Of a stretch of DNA of 64,000 bases, positions 36,189-44,464 are shown in pieces (the stretch's first letter is position 1; every line of letters starts with the position of its first letter). The notes under the pieces are model-generated. The model did not search any database and had not been told where the DNA came from. It was given only the letters and a program-made list of their open reading frames with translations. Position numbers and translations under genes: made by a program. This stretch comes from Caulobacter radicis (GTDB lineage: Bacteria > Pseudomonadota > Alphaproteobacteria > Caulobacterales > Caulobacteraceae), in the NCBI RefSeq assembly GCF_003094615.1, contig NZ_QDKO01000013.1, positions 1-64,000 on the forward strand, given 5' to 3'.

Positions 36189-36337
36189 GGGCCGGCTTCA
36201 AGGCCACGAAGGGGGCGCGAGGTCAAGGCGCGGCGCGGCCGCACGGGCGCCGCGCGGCTGCGCAACCGCTCCACCAAGCCGCTCGAAACGTACGCCGCCT
36301 TACACGACCGTCGTCGGCTCGTGCTAAGGGCGAAGTC

Positions 36338-37318
36338 ATGCAACTGATCCTGCACCTTGCCCGCCTGTTCTGCCGCGGCACGGCTCTTGCCCTGGTCCTG
36401 CTGGCTCTGGCGCTCGGCCTCGCCGGTCTTGGCGGCGCCTTCAGCGACCGGCTGGACGTGGCCAACCACTTCGCGCCGGTCTGGCTGGTCACGGGCCTTG
36501 CCGGCGCCGTGGTCGGGGCTATCGTCTCGCGGCGCAGCGAGCGCTGGGCGATCGTCGTCATGGGCGTGGTGGCGATCCTGGCCCATGGCGGCCTGATGGC
36601 GCCCGAGCTGGTCGCGGCCCAGACCCGCAAGCTCGACCCGGGCCCCGCCACGCTGAAGGTCATGCAATTCAACGTCTGGGCTTCTAACGATGACCCGACG
36701 GAGGCGTTGGAGTGGGTTCTGGCCGAGGATCCCGACGTGCTCTTCGTCGAGGAAGGCGGCGGCAGCGCCTGGCCGCTGATCGGCCCGCTGCGCCGGCTCT
36801 ATCCGTTCGTCGTCTCCTGCGTGGGCAACACCCGCCCGTGCGACACCTGGATCTTCAGCAAGAAGAAGATGGTCGCCCGGGGCGGCGTCTACGACCGCGA
36901 GCGGCCGCTGTCGGTGGCCTGGGCCACCCTGGCCGATCCGAACGGCGCGTTCACGGTGGTGGCCACCCACTATGTCTGGCCGATCCCGGCCGGCGCCCAG
37001 CAGGCCCAGAGCCGTCGCCTGGCGCAGATGCTGAACGGCTTCGACAAGAAGGCGATGATCGTCGCCGGCGACTTCAACTCCACGCCCTGGTCTTGGAGCC
37101 TGCGCCGACAGGACAAGCTGTTCGGCCTTGAGCGCCGGACCCTCGCCCTGCCCTCCTGGCCGTCGGGCTCGTTCACCCGTCTGCTGAAGGCCCCCTTCCC
37201 GTTCATGCCGATCGACCACCTCTATGCCGGCAAGCAGTGGAAGACGGTGTCGGTCAAGCGCGGCCCGCACCTGGGCTCGGACCACCGGCCGGTGGTGATC
37301 ACGCTCAAGCGCGGGTGA
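36338..37318 (+). CDS. Membrane-anchored endonuclease/exonuclease/phosphatase family protein
   Basis: A 326-residue protein with three N-terminal membrane segments (about 1-28, 43-65 and 68-88) followed by an EEP catalytic domain. Catalytic motifs are MQFNVWASN, a glutamate in FVEEGGGSAWP, HYVWPIPAGAQQAQSR, AGDFNSTPWSWSLR, and LGSDHRPVVI at the C-terminus. The EEP fold includes phosphodiesterases acting on DNA, lipids or inositol phosphates; with this topology a lipid or envelope substrate is plausible but unproven. Its last 14 bases overlap the end of the convergent HD gene. Confidence 0.85.
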   Translation: MQLILHLARLFCRGTALALVLLALALGLAGLGGAFSDRLDVANHFAPVWLVTGLAGAVVGAIVSRRSERWAIVVMGVVAILAHGGLMAPELVAAQTRKLDPGPATLKVMQFNVWASNDDPTEALEWVLAEDPDVLFVEEGGGSAWPLIGPLRRLYPFVVSCVGNTRPCDTWIFSKKKMVARGGVYDRERPLSVAWATLADPNGAFTVVATHYVWPIPAGAQQAQSRRLAQMLNGFDKKAMIVAGDFNSTPWSWSLRRQDKLFGLERRTLALPSWPSGSFTRLLKAPFPFMPIDHLYAGKQWKTVSVKRGPHLGSDHRPVVITLKRG

Positions 37319-37877
37319 GTTCGGCGATCTCGGCGGCGAGGTTGCGACGGGCCTGGGCGTCCAGCGCCTTCGCGAAAGCGGGATCGGGAAACAGCACCGG
37401 CGCGGCCAGGAAGCTCTCCAGCACCCTGGCCCGACCGGCGCGATAGATCTCGTCCGGCACGGCCGCGTACTCCTCGCGGATAGCCCGGGCATAGGCGGCG
37501 TAGGCTTCGGGCGCCGCCCCCAGGATCGACAGGTCGATCGACACCATCAGGGCGCCCAGCCGGTCGCCCGTCTCCACCGTGTGGCCCTTGGTCAGCAGGA
37601 TGAGGCGCTCGACCTCGGCGATGTCGGTTTCGGGCGCCTCGGCCGCGGCCAGGACCTCGCGGGCCAGGTCGGCGCTGCGGGCCTCGTTGTCGGGGCGCAG
37701 CGGATCGTAGACGGCGTCGTGCCACCAGATCGCCTGGACCAGCAGGTCGCGCTCGCGATCGCCCAGTCCGTCGACCGCCGCCAACCTGGCCAGGCAGTCG
37801 TCGATGTGAGCCTGCGTATGATAGCGCCGATGCGCCTCCTGGTAGGCGGCGCGCGGCGGATCCGGATGAACGATCAT
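37305..37877 (-). CDS. Predicted metal-dependent HD superfamily phosphohydrolase
   Basis: A 190-residue protein with HD-domain metal ligands: RRYHTQAHIDDCL near the N-terminus, IWWHDAVYDP (HD pair), a nearby EARSADLA, and SIDLSILG with a late aspartate. This is the uncharacterised family often annotated as predicted metal-dependent phosphohydrolase. Cytoplasmic, substrate unknown. It converges with and overlaps the EEP gene by 14 bases. Confidence 0.82.
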   Translation of the reverse strand: MIVHPDPPRAAYQEAHRRYHTQAHIDDCLARLAAVDGLGDRERDLLVQAIWWHDAVYDPLRPDNEARSADLAREVLAAAEAPETDIAEVERLILLTKGHTVETGDRLGALMVSIDLSILGAAPEAYAAYARAIREEYAAVPDEIYRAGRARVLESFLAAPVLFPDPAFAKALDAQARRNLAAEIAELTRA

Positions 37878-37893
37878 GCCGCCTCCAAAGAAA

Positions 37894-37922
37894 AGGGCCC
37901 CTTTCGTTTCCGAAGGGGCCCT
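37894..37922. terminator. Terminator between the cyclophilin and HD genes
   Basis: AGGGCCCCTT and AAGGGGCCCT form a 10-bp stem with T-runs on both sides (CTTTTTG on plus, TTTTCTTT on minus). It most likely ends the gyrA-to-cyclophilin minus-strand genes, 11 bases past the cyclophilin stop. Confidence 0.85.
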
Positions 37923-37932
37923 CTTTTTGACT

Positions 37933-38400
37933 TTAGGCGTCGGCGGCGATCTTGGCGCTGACGATCTTGCCCGGCGCGCGGGGCGGCTCGCCCTTGGGCA
38001 GGCTGTCGACGTGGTCCATGCCGTCGGTGACCACGCCCCACACGGTGTACTGCTTGTCGAGGAAGGTGGCGTCGTCGAAGCAGATGAAGAACTGGCTGTT
38101 GGCCGAGTTCGGATCCGGCGTGCGGGCCATCGAGCAGACGCCGCGGACGTGCGGCTCGGCCGAGAACTCGGCCTTCAGGTCGGGCTTGGAGGAGCCGCCG
38201 CGGCCGGTGCCGGTCGGGTCGCCGCCCTGGGCCATGAAGCCCGGGATCACGCGGTGAAAGACGACGCCGTCGTAGAAGCCTTCGCGGACCAGTTCCTTGA
38301 TCCGCTCGACGTGGCCGGGGGCCAGGTCGGGACGCAGTTGGATGGTGACCGGACCGGTCTCGAGCGTCAGGATCAGGGTGTTTTCGAGGTCAGCCGACAT
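37933..38400 (-). CDS. ppiB: Cytoplasmic peptidyl-prolyl cis-trans isomerase (cyclophilin)
   Basis: A 155-residue single-domain cyclophilin without signal peptide. The active-site arginine is in VVFHRVIPGFMAQGGDPTGTG, followed by SMARTPDPNSANSQFFIC and the hydrophobic pocket tryptophan region TVWGVVTDGMD. It catalyses proline isomerisation during protein folding. Third of three cyclophilin genes in a row on the minus strand; 95 bases separate it from the next. Confidence 0.95.
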   Translation of the reverse strand: MSADLENTLILTLETGPVTIQLRPDLAPGHVERIKELVREGFYDGVVFHRVIPGFMAQGGDPTGTGRGGSSKPDLKAEFSAEPHVRGVCSMARTPDPNSANSQFFICFDDATFLDKQYTVWGVVTDGMDHVDSLPKGEPPRAPGKIVSAKIAADA

Positions 38401-38495
38401 GGTCGTCCCTTCGGTACGGGGTTTGGCGGGCTGGGCCCGCCGGAAAATTGAGTCTGGCGCTCTTTAGCCCGCCGCAAAGCGGCTGTGAACCGCCG

Positions 38496-39377
38496 TTACT
38501 GAACGCTGACGGGGACTTCCAGGTCGCAGACCGAGAAATCCGCGCCCTTGGCTCGCCGAACGGCGGCGATCTGGCCCAGGAACCACGGGCTGTTCGGGTC
38601 GATCACCCGCACCTTGGGGCGCTCGGCTTCCGGGATGTCGGACAGCAGGCGCACCCTGGTCATCTCGTCCTGCGGGTCGGCCACCGGCTCGCCGGTCTTG
38701 ATGGCCCGCACCACCTCCAGGCCCGAGATCACCCGGCCAAAGGCGGTGTAGCGCTTGTCCAGCGACGGATAGGGCTGGCGCATCAGGAAGAACTGGCTGT
38801 TGGCGCTGTCGGGCGCGTCGTCGCGGGCCATGCCCAGGACGCCCGGGCAATAGGTCCCCCAGGCGGCGACCTTCTTGTCGCTGGTCATGGTGTTCCAGCT
38901 CAGCGCCTGGCTGACCACGGGCAGCGACTTCAGGAAGCCGACCTCGGTGCCGGCCGGCGAGGCGGCGACCACGAACGGCAGGGCCTGGTCGCGGCGGAAG
39001 GTGAACTCGGCCTTGAGGTTGGGCTTGCTCGACGCGCCCTGCCCGGTGTCCTCGGGATCGCCGGTCTGGGCCATAAAGCGGTCGATGACCCGGAAGAAGG
39101 TGCGCCGGTCGTAGACGCCCTCGCGGGTCAGTTCCTGCAGGCGCGCCACGTGGGCGGGCGCGACCTCGGGGACCAGCTCGACGAGGATCCGGCCCTTGGT
39201 GCTGTCGATGACCATCACCGTGTCCGGCGCCGGGGTGCGCCAGTCGGTTTCGCGGGGCCCCGCCGGCGCCGCGACGGAGGCGGCCTTGGCCCGCTTGGCC
39301 TTGGGCGCGGCCTGCGCCGCCGGGACGACCGCCGCGGCGGCCAGAAGAGCGACGGCGGAGACGATCGGCAGGCGCAT
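38496..39377 (-). CDS. Exported cyclophilin-type peptidyl-prolyl isomerase, paralogue 2
   Basis: A 293-residue periplasmic cyclophilin with signal peptide (IVSAVALLAAAAVVPAAQAA). The catalytic region reads RTFFRVIDRFMAQTGDPEDT, with phenylalanine in place of the usual histidine before Arg-Val-Ile but the arginine kept, and PDSANSQFFLMRQPYPSLD is intact. About 45 residues are inserted between the two conserved blocks, and a 60-residue C-terminal extension ends DFSVCDLEVPVSVQ. It is closely related to the next gene and probably arose from a tandem duplication; 15 bases separate them. Confidence 0.9.
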   Translation of the reverse strand: MRLPIVSAVALLAAAAVVPAAQAAPKAKRAKAASVAAPAGPRETDWRTPAPDTVMVIDSTKGRILVELVPEVAPAHVARLQELTREGVYDRRTFFRVIDRFMAQTGDPEDTGQGASSKPNLKAEFTFRRDQALPFVVAASPAGTEVGFLKSLPVVSQALSWNTMTSDKKVAAWGTYCPGVLGMARDDAPDSANSQFFLMRQPYPSLDKRYTAFGRVISGLEVVRAIKTGEPVADPQDEMTRVRLLSDIPEAERPKVRVIDPNSPWFLGQIAAVRRAKGADFSVCDLEVPVSVQ

Positions 39378-39392
39378 TCAGTCGACCTCGGC

Positions 39393-40238
39393 TTACTTGC
39401 TGACCTTCGCGGGTACTTCCACGTCGCAGATGTTGTAGCCGGCGCCAAGCTCGGCCTGCTTCTTCTTGACGACTTCGGCGAAGGCGGCGCTGCGCGTGTC
39501 CATCACCTGCACGGTCGGGCGCTTGTCGGCCGGAATGTCGGCCAGCACCTTGACGCTGAGCATCTTGTCCTGCGGATCGGCGACCGGCTCGCCGGTCTTG
39601 ATGGCGCGCACGACCTCCAGGCCCGACAGCACGCGGCCAAAGCCGGTGTAGGCCTTCTCCAGCGACGGATAGTGCTGGCGCATGAAGAAGAACTGGCTGT
39701 TGGCGCTGTTGGGGTCGCCGGCGCGGGCCATGCCCAGCACGCCAGGGCAGAAGTTGGCCCAGGCCTGCACCTTGCCGTCGGCGGTCATGGCCGCCAGCAT
39801 CGAAGACTGGCTGGTCACGGCCAGCGGGCCGACGAAACCCGTCTCCAGCGAGCCGACCTTGCCGACCGGCGCGAACGAGCCGCCCGAACCGGGGCGGCGG
39901 AAGCTGAACTCGGCCGTCAGGTCGGGCTTGTCCGAGCCGCCGGTGCCGTCGTTCTTGGGGTCGCCCGTCTGGGCCATGAAGGTGTCGATGACGCGGAAGA
40001 AGGTCAGGCCGTCGTAGAAACCGGCCCGCGCCAGCTCCCGCACGCGCTCGACATGGCCCGGCGCGGCCTCGGGGACCAGCTCGGCGACGATGCGGCCCTT
40101 GTTGGTCTCGACGACCAGCACGTTCTCCGGATCGGGCGTACGCCATTCGGCGCTTTGGGCGGCGACTTGGGCGGAAGCGGTCGTAGCCGAAACGAGCGCC
40201 AGGGCGGCGACGCCGAGAACGCGGAACGCAGACTTCAT
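39393..40238 (-). CDS. Exported cyclophilin-type peptidyl-prolyl isomerase, paralogue 1
   Basis: A 281-residue periplasmic cyclophilin. The ATG at 40238 gives a good signal peptide (VLGVAALALVSATTASAQ); upstream codons in the frame look non-coding. Catalytic block: LTFFRVIDTFMAQTGDPKND; second block: DPNSANSQFFFMRQHYPSLE, with an insertion of about 45 residues between. The C-terminus ends YNICDVEVPAKV, matching the CDLEVP of paralogue 2. First of the tandem pair, separated from coaD by a type C repeat doublet. Confidence 0.9.
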   Translation of the reverse strand: MKSAFRVLGVAALALVSATTASAQVAAQSAEWRTPDPENVLVVETNKGRIVAELVPEAAPGHVERVRELARAGFYDGLTFFRVIDTFMAQTGDPKNDGTGGSDKPDLTAEFSFRRPGSGGSFAPVGKVGSLETGFVGPLAVTSQSSMLAAMTADGKVQAWANFCPGVLGMARAGDPNSANSQFFFMRQHYPSLEKAYTGFGRVLSGLEVVRAIKTGEPVADPQDKMLSVKVLADIPADKRPTVQVMDTRSAAFAEVVKKKQAELGAGYNICDVEVPAKVSK

Positions 40239-40341
40239 GGATTTCCCCGAACAGATCTCGTCGCCCCGCGTAGAACGGGCGGAGCGGAACCACAAGCTTT
40301 GTCGATGATTTCGGCCACTTGTGGGCGGCCCGCGCAACGAA

Positions 40342-40459
40342 CCTCCCCCTCTGGGGGAGGCGATCGCGCAGCGATCGGTGGGGGGAGAACTTCAGGCGCA
40401 GCGCGGCTGAAAACGCCCCCCCTCCGTCGCCTTTGGCGACACCTCCCCCACAGGGGGAG
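40342..40459. repeat. Type C doublet, third copy
   Basis: Facing palindromes at 40342-40360 (CCTCCCCCTCTGGGGGAGG) and 40441-40459 (CCTCCCCCACAGGGGGAGG), inner hairpins CGATCGC-GCA-GCGATCG and GTCGCC-TTT-GGCGAC, and a core containing GCTGAAAACG. It fills the space between coaD and the cyclophilin gene. Confidence 0.9.
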
Positions 40460-40469
40460 GATCTTTGGA

Positions 40470-40958
40470 TCAGCGCGCCTTGATCTTGGCGATCAGGTCG
40501 GTGGCGACGCCGGGGCTGACGAACCTGCCCACTTCACCGTCCAGCGAGGCGATTTCCTTGACCAGCTTGGAGGCGATGGCCTGGTGGCGCGGGTCGGCCA
40601 TCAGGAAGACGGTCTCGATCTCGCGATCCATCTGCTGGTTCATCGCGGTCATCTGGAATTCGTACTCGAAGTCGGCCACGGCCCGCAGGCCGCGGACGAT
40701 CATCTGGGCGCCGACCTCGCGGGCGAAGTGGATCAGCAGGCTGTCGAACGGCCGAACATCGATGACGGCGCCGCCGAGGTGGGCCGTCTCGCGTTGCAGC
40801 ATGGCGACCCGTTCATCGAGCGAGAACAGGGGGTTCTTGCCGATGTTCACCGCCACCCCGATGACCAGCCGATCGACCAGCTTCACGGCCCGACCGATGA
40901 TGTCGAGGTGGCCATTGGTGACCGGATCGAAGGTCCCGGGATAAAGACCGATACGCAT
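40470..40958 (-). CDS. coaD: Phosphopantetheine adenylyltransferase
   Basis: A 162-residue enzyme of coenzyme A biosynthesis converting 4'-phosphopantetheine and ATP to dephospho-CoA. The nucleotidyltransferase motif YPGTFDPVTNGHLDI is at the N-terminus, with GAQMIVRGLRAVADFEYEFQ in the middle and IASKLVKEIASLDG near the end (canonical ISS-x-x-VKE, here IAS). Normal length. It starts 21 bases after gyrA on the same strand. Confidence 0.96.
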   Translation of the reverse strand: MRIGLYPGTFDPVTNGHLDIIGRAVKLVDRLVIGVAVNIGKNPLFSLDERVAMLQRETAHLGGAVIDVRPFDSLLIHFAREVGAQMIVRGLRAVADFEYEFQMTAMNQQMDREIETVFLMADPRHQAIASKLVKEIASLDGEVGRFVSPGVATDLIAKIKAR

Positions 40959-40979
40959 GAAACCCCCTGCGCCTTTGAC

Positions 40980-43736
40980 TTACGGGGTCTCTTCCGCCCC
41001 GCTTGCGTCGTCCTGCCCTTCGTCGCCGCCGGCCTCGGCCAGACGCTCGACGCTCACGACATGCTCGTCCGCCGCCGTGCGGAAGACGGTTACGCCCTGA
41101 GTATTCCGCGCCGCAACACGAATTTGCGAGACGGGGCACCGTATCAGCTGACCAGCGTCCGTCACCAGCAGGATTTGGTCGCTCTCGTCGACCGGGAACG
41201 AGCCCACCAGCTTGCCACCGCGCTTGGACAGATCCTGGGCCGCCAGGCCCTGGCCGCCGCGACCGGTGCGACGGAAGTCGTAGGCGCTGGTGCGCTTGCC
41301 GTAGCCCTCAGACGAGATGGTGAGGATGATCTCCTCGGCCGCGCCAAGCTCGGCGATGCGCTCGACCGTGAGACTGGCCTCGCCGGCCTCTTCATCGGTC
41401 TCCTCCGGCGCGGGGGCCTCGTCGCCCTCCTCGCCGTTGGCGGCGCGCAGCAGGGCGCGCTGATGCTTGAGATAGGCGGCGCGCTCGGCCGGGGTGGCGT
41501 CGACGCTGCGCAGGACGGCCATCGAGATGACGGTGTCGCCGGAAGCCAGCTTCACGCCGCGAACGCCGGTAGAGTCGCGGCTGGCGAACACCCGCACCTC
41601 GTCGACCGAGAAGCGGATGCAGCGGCCGGCCGCCGTGGTCAGCAGAACGTCCTGGTCGGCGTTGCAGACGGCCACGCCGACGATGCCGTCGCCCTCATCC
41701 AGCTTCATCGCGATCTTGCCGTTGCGGCGGACGTCGACGAAGTCCGACAGCTTGTTGCGACGCACGCTGCCCGAGCGGGTGGCGAACATCACGTCCAGGC
41801 CGTCCCAGGTGGCTTCGTCCTCGGGCAGGGTCAGGATCGAGGTGATGGTCTCGCCCGGCTCGATCGGCAGCAGGTTGACGAACGCCTTGCCGCGCGAGTT
41901 GGCGGCGCCCAGCGGCAGCCTCCAGACCTTCAGCTTGTAGACCTTGCCGCCCGAGGTGAAGAACAGCAGCGGCGCGTGGGTCGAGGCCGAGAACACGCGG
42001 GTGACGGCGTCCTCGTCCTTGGTGGCCATGCCCGACTTGCCCTTCCCGCCCCGGTGCTGGGTCCGGTAGTTGGCCAGGGGGGTGCGCTTGACGTAACCGC
42101 CCATGGTGACGGTGATGACCATGTCCTCGCGGACGATCAGGTCTTCGTCTTCCATGTCGGCGTCGCCGTCGACGATCTGGCAGCGGCGCGGAATGGCGAA
42201 CTTGTCCTTCACCTCGACCAGCTCTTCGCGGACCACGGCCATGATGTTGGCGCGGTCGGACAGCAGTTCGAGATAGCCGCGGATGGCCTCGGCCAGCAGG
42301 GCCGCCTCGTTGCCGATCTCGTCACGGCCAAGGCCGGTCAGGCGCGACAGGGTCAGGGCCAGGATGGCGCGGGCCTGTTCGTCGGTCAGGCGGATGAGAC
42401 CGCCCTCTTCCTGCACCGAGCGCGGGTCGGCGATCAGCTCGACCAGCGGCAGCATGTCGCCCATCGGCCAAGCCTTGGCCACCAGGCGCTCACGCGCCTC
42501 GGCCGGGTCCTTGGACGAGCGGATGATGTGGATGAACTCGTCGATATTGGCGACGGCGATGGCCAGGCCGACCAAGACGTGGCCGCGATCGCGGGCCTTG
42601 CCCAACTCGAACTTGGTGCGGCGGACGACGACTTCCTCGCGGAACTCGACGAACACTTCCAGGAGCTTGCGCAGGCCCATCTGCTCGGGACGGCCGCGGT
42701 TCAGGGCCAGCATGTTGACGCCGAACGAGCTTTGAAGCGCCGTGAAGCGATAGAGCTGGTTGAGGATCACCTCGCCCGAGGCGTCGCGCTTGAGCTCGAC
42801 CACGATGCGCATGCCGTCGCGGTTGGACTCGTCGCGGATGTCGGCGACGCCCTCGATCTTCTTGTCGCGGACCAGCTCGGCGATGTGCTCGACCAGGTTG
42901 GCCTTGTTCACCTGATACGGGATCTCGGTGATGATGATGGCTTCGCGGCCGGTGCGGATCTCGTCGACGCTGGCCACGCCGCGCATGACGACCGAACCGC
43001 GCCCGGTCAGCAGCGCGTTGCGCGGCGGCGAGCGGCCGATGATCTCGCCGCCGGTCGGGAAGTCCGGGCCGGGCACGAGGTCGAGCAACTGGTCGGTGGT
43101 GACCTCGGGCTCGTCGATCAGCAGCAGGCAGGCGTCGATGACTTCGCCCAGGTTGTGCGGCGGAATGTTGGTGGCCATGCCGACGGCGATGCCGCCCGCG
43201 CCGTTGACCAGCAGGTTGGGGATCCGCGCCGGCAGGACGGTGGGTTCCTGCTCCTTGCCGTCGTAGTTGTCGGCGAAGTCGACCGTGTCCTTGTCGAGAT
43301 CGGCCAGCAGCGACATGGCCGGCGGCGCCATGCGGCACTCGGTGTATCGCATGGCCGCGGGCATATCGCCGTCGACCGAGCCGAAGTTGCCCTGGCCGTC
43401 GATAAGCACCAGGCCCATCGAGAACGACTGCGTCATGCGCACCAGGGTGAAGTAGATCGAGGCGTCGCCGTGCGGGTGATACTTACCCATGACGTCACCG
43501 ACGACGCGGGCCGACTTGACGTACGGGCGCTCGGGCGTCTGGCCCTGCTCGTGCATCGAGAACAGCACCCGACGGTGCACCGGCTTGAGGCCGTCGCGCG
43601 CGTCCGGAAGGGCGCGGCTGACGATGACGCTCATCGCGTAATCGAGATACGAGCGGCGCAGCTCGTCCTCGATGTTGATCGGGGCGATGTCTCCGCGCGG
43701 CCCTTCGGGAGGCAGAGTGTTTTGATCGTCGTTCAA
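40980..43736 (-). CDS. gyrA: DNA gyrase subunit A
   Basis: A 918-residue type II topoisomerase subunit that breaks and rejoins DNA for negative supercoiling. The winged-helix active site has [15 protein letters not shown], and the catalytic tyrosine is in [10 protein letters not shown]. GyrA-box-like HRGGKGKSG and six C-terminal beta-pinwheel blades follow, with an acidic inserted loop ([19 protein letters not shown]) before the last blades. At the quinolone-bridge positions, E. coli Ser83 is alanine and Asp87 is phenylalanine. Upstream of the start lies sodC, divergently transcribed. Confidence 0.97.
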   Translation of the reverse strand: MNDDQNTLPPEGPRGDIAPINIEDELRRSYLDYAMSVIVSRALPDARDGLKPVHRRVLFSMHEQGQTPERPYVKSARVVGDVMGKYHPHGDASIYFTLVRMTQSFSMGLVLIDGQGNFGSVDGDMPAAMRYTECRMAPPAMSLLADLDKDTVDFADNYDGKEQEPTVLPARIPNLLVNGAGGIAVGMATNIPPHNLGEVIDACLLLIDEPEVTTDQLLDLVPGPDFPTGGEIIGRSPPRNALLTGRGSVVMRGVASVDEIRTGREAIIITEIPYQVNKANLVEHIAELVRDKKIEGVADIRDESNRDGMRIVVELKRDASGEVILNQLYRFTALQSSFGVNMLALNRGRPEQMGLRKLLEVFVEFREEVVVRRTKFELGKARDRGHVLVGLAIAVANIDEFIHIIRSSKDPAEARERLVAKAWPMGDMLPLVELIADPRSVQEEGGLIRLTDEQARAILALTLSRLTGLGRDEIGNEAALLAEAIRGYLELLSDRANIMAVVREELVEVKDKFAIPRRCQIVDGDADMEDEDLIVREDMVITVTMGGYVKRTPLANYRTQHRGGKGKSGMATKDEDAVTRVFSASTHAPLLFFTSGGKVYKLKVWRLPLGAANSRGKAFVNLLPIEPGETITSILTLPEDEATWDGLDVMFATRSGSVRRNKLSDFVDVRRNGKIAMKLDEGDGIVGVAVCNADQDVLLTTAAGRCIRFSVDEVRVFASRDSTGVRGVKLASGDTVISMAVLRSVDATPAERAAYLKHQRALLRAANGEEGDEAPAPEETDEEAGEASLTVERIAELGAAEEIILTISSEGYGKRTSAYDFRRTGRGGQGLAAQDLSKRGGKLVGSFPVDESDQILLVTDAGQLIRCPVSQIRVAARNTQGVTVFRTAADEHVVSVERLAEAGGDEGQDDASGAEETP

Positions 43737-43850
43737 GGGGATTTTTCGCCGTCAGAATCGAACACGGAACAGTCGGAAACAGTTAGCATTCTGACACGGA
43801 CGGCGCCACCTTCGCCGCCCCAACGTTCCTAAGCGAACCGGAGCAGTTTC

Positions 43851-44375
43851 ATGCGTCTGACCGCCCTTTTCCTCGCCGCCGGCCTCGTGGCCGCCACCAC
43901 GGCCTCCGCCGCCGATGCGCCCGCCACCGCGACCGCCGAGATCAAGGGCGCCGACGGCAAGACCATCGGAACCGGGACGATCACCGAGGCCCCGCACGGC
44001 GTGCTGCTGAAGATCGAGGCCAAGGGCCTGACGCCCGGCTGGCACGGCCTGCACTTCCACGAGAAGGGCGACTGCGGCGCGCCCGACTTCAAGTCGGCCG
44101 GCGCCCACGTGCACACGACCGCCACGGTGGTCCACGGCCTGTTGAACCCGAACGGCAACGACAACGGCGACCTGCCCAACCTCTACGCCGCCGCCGACGG
44201 TTCGGCGGTGACCGAGGTGTTCTCGCCCCTGGTGTCGCTGAAGGGGGCGGGCGGCCGCCCGGCCCTGCTGGACGCCGACGGCTCGGCCATCGTCATCCAC
44301 GCCAGCCCCGACGACCACACAAGCCAGCCGATCGGCGGCGCCGGCGCGCGCAGCGCCTGCGGCGTGGTGAAGTAG
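43851..44375 (+). CDS. sodC: Periplasmic Cu/Zn superoxide dismutase
   Basis: A 174-residue exported enzyme dismutating superoxide. Signal peptide: LTALFLAAGLVAATTASAAD. Copper/zinc ligands are in GLHFHEKGDCGAPDFKSAGA, HVHTTATVVHG and the acidic NLYAAADGSA, with the C-terminal DDHTSQPIGGAGARSACGVV carrying the disulphide cysteine. Length and motifs are normal. Monocistronic between divergent gyrA and a bidirectional terminator. Confidence 0.96.
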   Translation: MRLTALFLAAGLVAATTASAADAPATATAEIKGADGKTIGTGTITEAPHGVLLKIEAKGLTPGWHGLHFHEKGDCGAPDFKSAGAHVHTTATVVHGLLNPNGNDNGDLPNLYAAADGSAVTEVFSPLVSLKGAGGRPALLDADGSAIVIHASPDDHTSQPIGGAGARSACGVVK

Positions 44376-44408
44376 GCTCGCCCCTCCTCCCCTTGCGGCG
44401 GAAACAAG

Positions 44409-44438
44409 AACGGCCTCCGGATCGCTCCGGAGGCCGTT
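44409..44438. terminator. Bidirectional terminator between sodC and dipM
   Basis: AACGGCCTCCGG and CCGGAGGCCGTT form a 12-bp stem with a 6-base loop, followed by TTTT on plus and GTTCTTGTTT on minus. It serves the convergent sodC and dipM genes. Confidence 0.88.
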
Positions 44439-44464
44439 TTCGTGTGTGGGCTCGAACCCGATCC

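Noticed and set aside
38448..43832. 1794-residue plus-strand open frame opposite cyclophilins, coaD and gyrA
   Set aside because: Antisense shadow produced by high GC3; crosses several genes and a repeat doublet.
43737..43850. LexA box between gyrA and sodC
   Set aside because: GAAC-ACG-GAAC has a 3-base spacer rather than the 7 needed for the GTTC-N7-GTTC operator.
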